A stretch of 35,653 nt of DNA, taken from Bryobacterales bacterium. Its GTDB lineage: Bacteria > Acidobacteriota > Terriglobia > Bryobacterales > Bryobacteraceae. Numbering within the stretch: the stretch's first letter is position 1; every line of letters starts with the position of its first letter. The notes under the pieces are model-generated. The model was not told the origin of the DNA and searched no databases. It worked only from the letters and a program-made list of their open reading frames with translations. Made by a program: the position numbers and the translations under genes. Where the stretch lies: positions 1 through 35,653 of the forward strand of contig JAEUQF010000469.1 in the NCBI GenBank assembly GCA_016789745.1. The letters are read 5' to 3'. Of this stretch, positions 35,205-35,653 are shown in pieces.

Positions 35205-35314
35205 GAGGATGCATTCGGGAGAGGCGCGGCGCGCCGCCCGTCCTAAAAAGCGCGGCGGCGCCGCCCACGGCAAGCCGGCACGCAACCGAACTCAATGGGA
35301 GGATCACGAAACGT

Positions 35315-35620
35315 ATGGCTGAACGCATGACACAAACCCAGCTCATCAAAAAGCTGGCCGAATCCGCCGGTGTGGCGAATAAGGTTGCCAAGCAGATGTT
35401 GGAGACCTTCGCTGCTACCGCTGTTACCGAAACCAAGAAGAACGGCGTGTTCGTTCTGCCCGGCCTGGGCCGCCTGGTCCGCGTCGAGCGCAAAGCTCGC
35501 ATGGGCCGCAACCCCGCCACCGGCGAATCCATCAAGATTCCCGCCAAGAAAGTGGTGAAGTTCCGCGTCGCCAAGGCCGTTAAGGACGCCATCGTCCCGC
35601 CGAAAAAGTCCAAGAGCTAG
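35315..35620 (+). CDS. hup: HU-family DNA-binding protein
   Basis: This encodes 101 aa. It has the HU/IHF fold: helices TQTQLIKKLAESAGVANKVAKQMLETFAATA, beta strands GVFVLPGLGRLVRVERKARM, the DNA-intercalating arm tip GRNPATGESIKI (R-N-P-x-T-G), and the end helix VKFRVAKAVKDAI. A short basic tail (PPKKSKS) follows. The dimer bends DNA and compacts the chromosome. ATG 35315 has GGAGG at about 12 bases upstream, a long but workable spacing; ATG 35327 is an alternative start lacking a ribosome site. It has its own candidate promoter and follows the RecA-like gene by 283 bases. No terminator is seen before the window ends. Confidence 0.93.
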   Translation: MAERMTQTQLIKKLAESAGVANKVAKQMLETFAATAVTETKKNGVFVLPGLGRLVRVERKARMGRNPATGESIKIPAKKVVKFRVAKAVKDAIVPPKKSKS

Positions 35621-35653
35621 GGAAGGGAACTGGCCGGGCCGCGTTTCTCCGCA

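Noticed and set aside
35089..35322. 77-codon frame before the HU gene
   Set aside because: No ribosome site or conserved pattern; it overlaps the candidate HU promoter and leader.

Overview
The window is about 35.7 kb of GC-rich bacterial chromosome. The style suggests a soil Acidobacteriota of the Bryobacterales/Solibacter type: high GC, a secreted S46 peptidase, a PQQ dehydrogenase with a built-in cytochrome c domain, and a TPR-type Ser/Thr kinase next to a TIGR02999-like sigma factor. This placement is inferred from gene content; there is no rRNA or tRNA in the window. No CRISPR array or intact insertion sequence was seen.

Left end (1-3250, all on the minus strand): the tail of a polymorphic toxin locus. 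In transcription order it holds the last ~22 codons of a lost toxin, a probable immunity gene, an N-terminally truncated 'orphan' RHS module whose C-terminal toxin is broken by one missing base, a second probable immunity gene, and a secreted protein running off the edge. The toxin and immunity parts look AT-richer than the rest of the window, as expected for exchanged cassettes.

3250-8543: a secreted NHL beta-propeller gene diverges from a PQQ quinohemoprotein dehydrogenase followed by an aldo/keto reductase. 8553-11944: a membrane Ser/Thr kinase with TPR-like repeats, divergent from an ECF-like sigma factor. 12007-16099: a secreted metallopeptidase, an orphan Phd-type antitoxin, a beta-helix protein with a phage-tail-like C-terminus, and an enolase-superfamily sugar-acid dehydratase; the last two form an operon.

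16258-25113: seven chemosensory genes joined by six 4-base stop/start overlaps: CheW, CheR-TPR, CheW, receptor, CheA-REC, CheB, and a REC-REC-histidine kinase. The parts list matches the Pseudomonas Wsp surface-sensing system. The position of the diguanylate cyclase WspR is taken by a double-receiver histidine kinase, so the output appears to be a second phosphorelay. This is the best candidate in the window for an unusual system.

25146-33006: an S46 peptidase converges with a minus-strand run of M20 peptidase, MurJ, a zinc-ribbon protein, an AI-2E family transporter and a HupE-like protein. 33141-35620: glyceraldehyde-3-phosphate dehydrogenase, a minimal RecA-like ATPase whose ribosome-binding site lies inside the terminator-like hairpin that follows gap, and an HU protein. 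Several start codons here have a -10-like hexamer only 6-10 bases upstream, which suggests leaderless or very short-leader transcripts.
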